Shown: piece by piece, positions 34,935-35,268 of the stretch
How the letters are laid out: each line of letters opens with the position of its first letter
Numbering within the stretch: the first letter of the stretch is position 1
Origin: Brugia malayi
Lineage: Eukaryota > Nematoda > Chromadorea > Rhabditida > Onchocercidae
Assembly: GCF_000002995.4 (NCBI RefSeq)
Contig: NW_025062321.1
Coordinates: forward strand, 1-35,268
Length of the DNA stretch: 35,268 nucleotides
Direction of reading: 5' to 3'
Position numbers and translations under genes: made by a program
Notes under the pieces: generated by a model
Databases searched by the model: none
What the model was told of the DNA's origin: nothing
What the model saw: only the letters and a program-made list of their open reading frames with translations

Positions 34935-35268
34935 GAGATGTAAGTAACCAACTGGGATTTGTGACTGAAATTAATTAAATACTTAAAAAATAATTTGAAA
35001 TCAAATTATAATGCAGATTTCAATTAAATTTCTGCAATGATTAGTTTCTTAAAAAAGTTAAGCTTTAAAGTCCAAAATTAGCATAAAATGTCAAAAATAG
35101 TAATTAAAATATCAGCCAGAGTCATGTTTATGCAAAATAAGAATCAATTAAGTTCAATAAATGTTTATTTAATAGAAAAATATATTTTTCCAGCACAGGT
35201 AAATTTTGTTTAATTCTGTTTCAAATAAAATTAAAACGTTTTTAGTATTTATTTTATTAAAGCTTTTT
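34935..35268 (-). repeat. Inverted satellite segment at the window end
   Basis: After gacagatttgagagagatg the satellite continues as its reverse complement: tttgtgactgaaattaatt, aaagtccaaaattagcataa, tcaataaatgtttattt and ttccagcacaggta appear in reversed order and strand. The array therefore switches orientation at about 34,930-34,945. Within it, about 35,202-35,230 is again in plus orientation. Confidence 0.93.

Overview
The window is eukaryotic and very AT-rich. It is a short gene island (about 15.9-28.7 kb) between two large blocks of one satellite DNA. The genes have several short introns with GT-AG borders and often TTTCAG-like acceptors. A bHLH exon at 24.5 kb reads closest to nematode HIF-1, and the first exon of a gene at 16.7 kb begins just after a splice acceptor, as in genes that receive a spliced leader. 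My best guess is therefore a nematode, from family resemblance only; no species is claimed.

Left flank (1-15,917). Tandem monomers of about 343 bp, with short variants of about 180 bp that contain a perfect hairpin. From about 3,030 to 6,815 four monomers form a higher-order unit of 1,370-1,371 bp, nearly identical between copies. The array is broken by a 1.1-kb non-satellite segment at about 8,690-9,824 and again 3,955 bp further on. That segment holds a tRNA-like sequence and a G-quadruplex-type G-run. A left fragment of the same segment (15,715-15,917) forms the array's edge against the gene island, and a right edge of another copy opens the window. The first 1.3 kb carry many small indels and may be poorly resolved sequence.

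Gene island (15,918-28,740). (1) A plus-strand gene of five coding exons from 16,665, GC-rich against its surroundings. It encodes an acidic protein with a C2H2 finger and a second Cys/His cluster. Its fifth exon can splice in frame either to a stop at 18,199 (285 aa) or to exons at 21,803 and 22,632 (341 aa). Between these two possible ends lie an A-rich/T-rich inverted repeat, a four-tract G-run and a 2-kb minisatellite holding about 38 copies of TGCATG, the RBFOX/FOX-1 binding word. (2) A weak two-exon minus-strand gene at 22.1-22.4 kb. (3) Two plus-strand exons of a HIF-type bHLH-PAS protein at 24.5-25.4 kb; the rest of the protein is not visible. (4) A three-exon minus-strand gene for a 152-aa probable membrane protein at 26.1-27.3 kb. 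The remainder is AT-rich spacer with a few GC islands.

Right flank (28,741-35,268). The same satellite resumes, dominated by a different sequence variant. At about 34,935 it flips orientation, and inside the flipped part a 29-bp piece is inverted again. Nothing shows the genes acting together; they look like separate genes stranded in satellite DNA.
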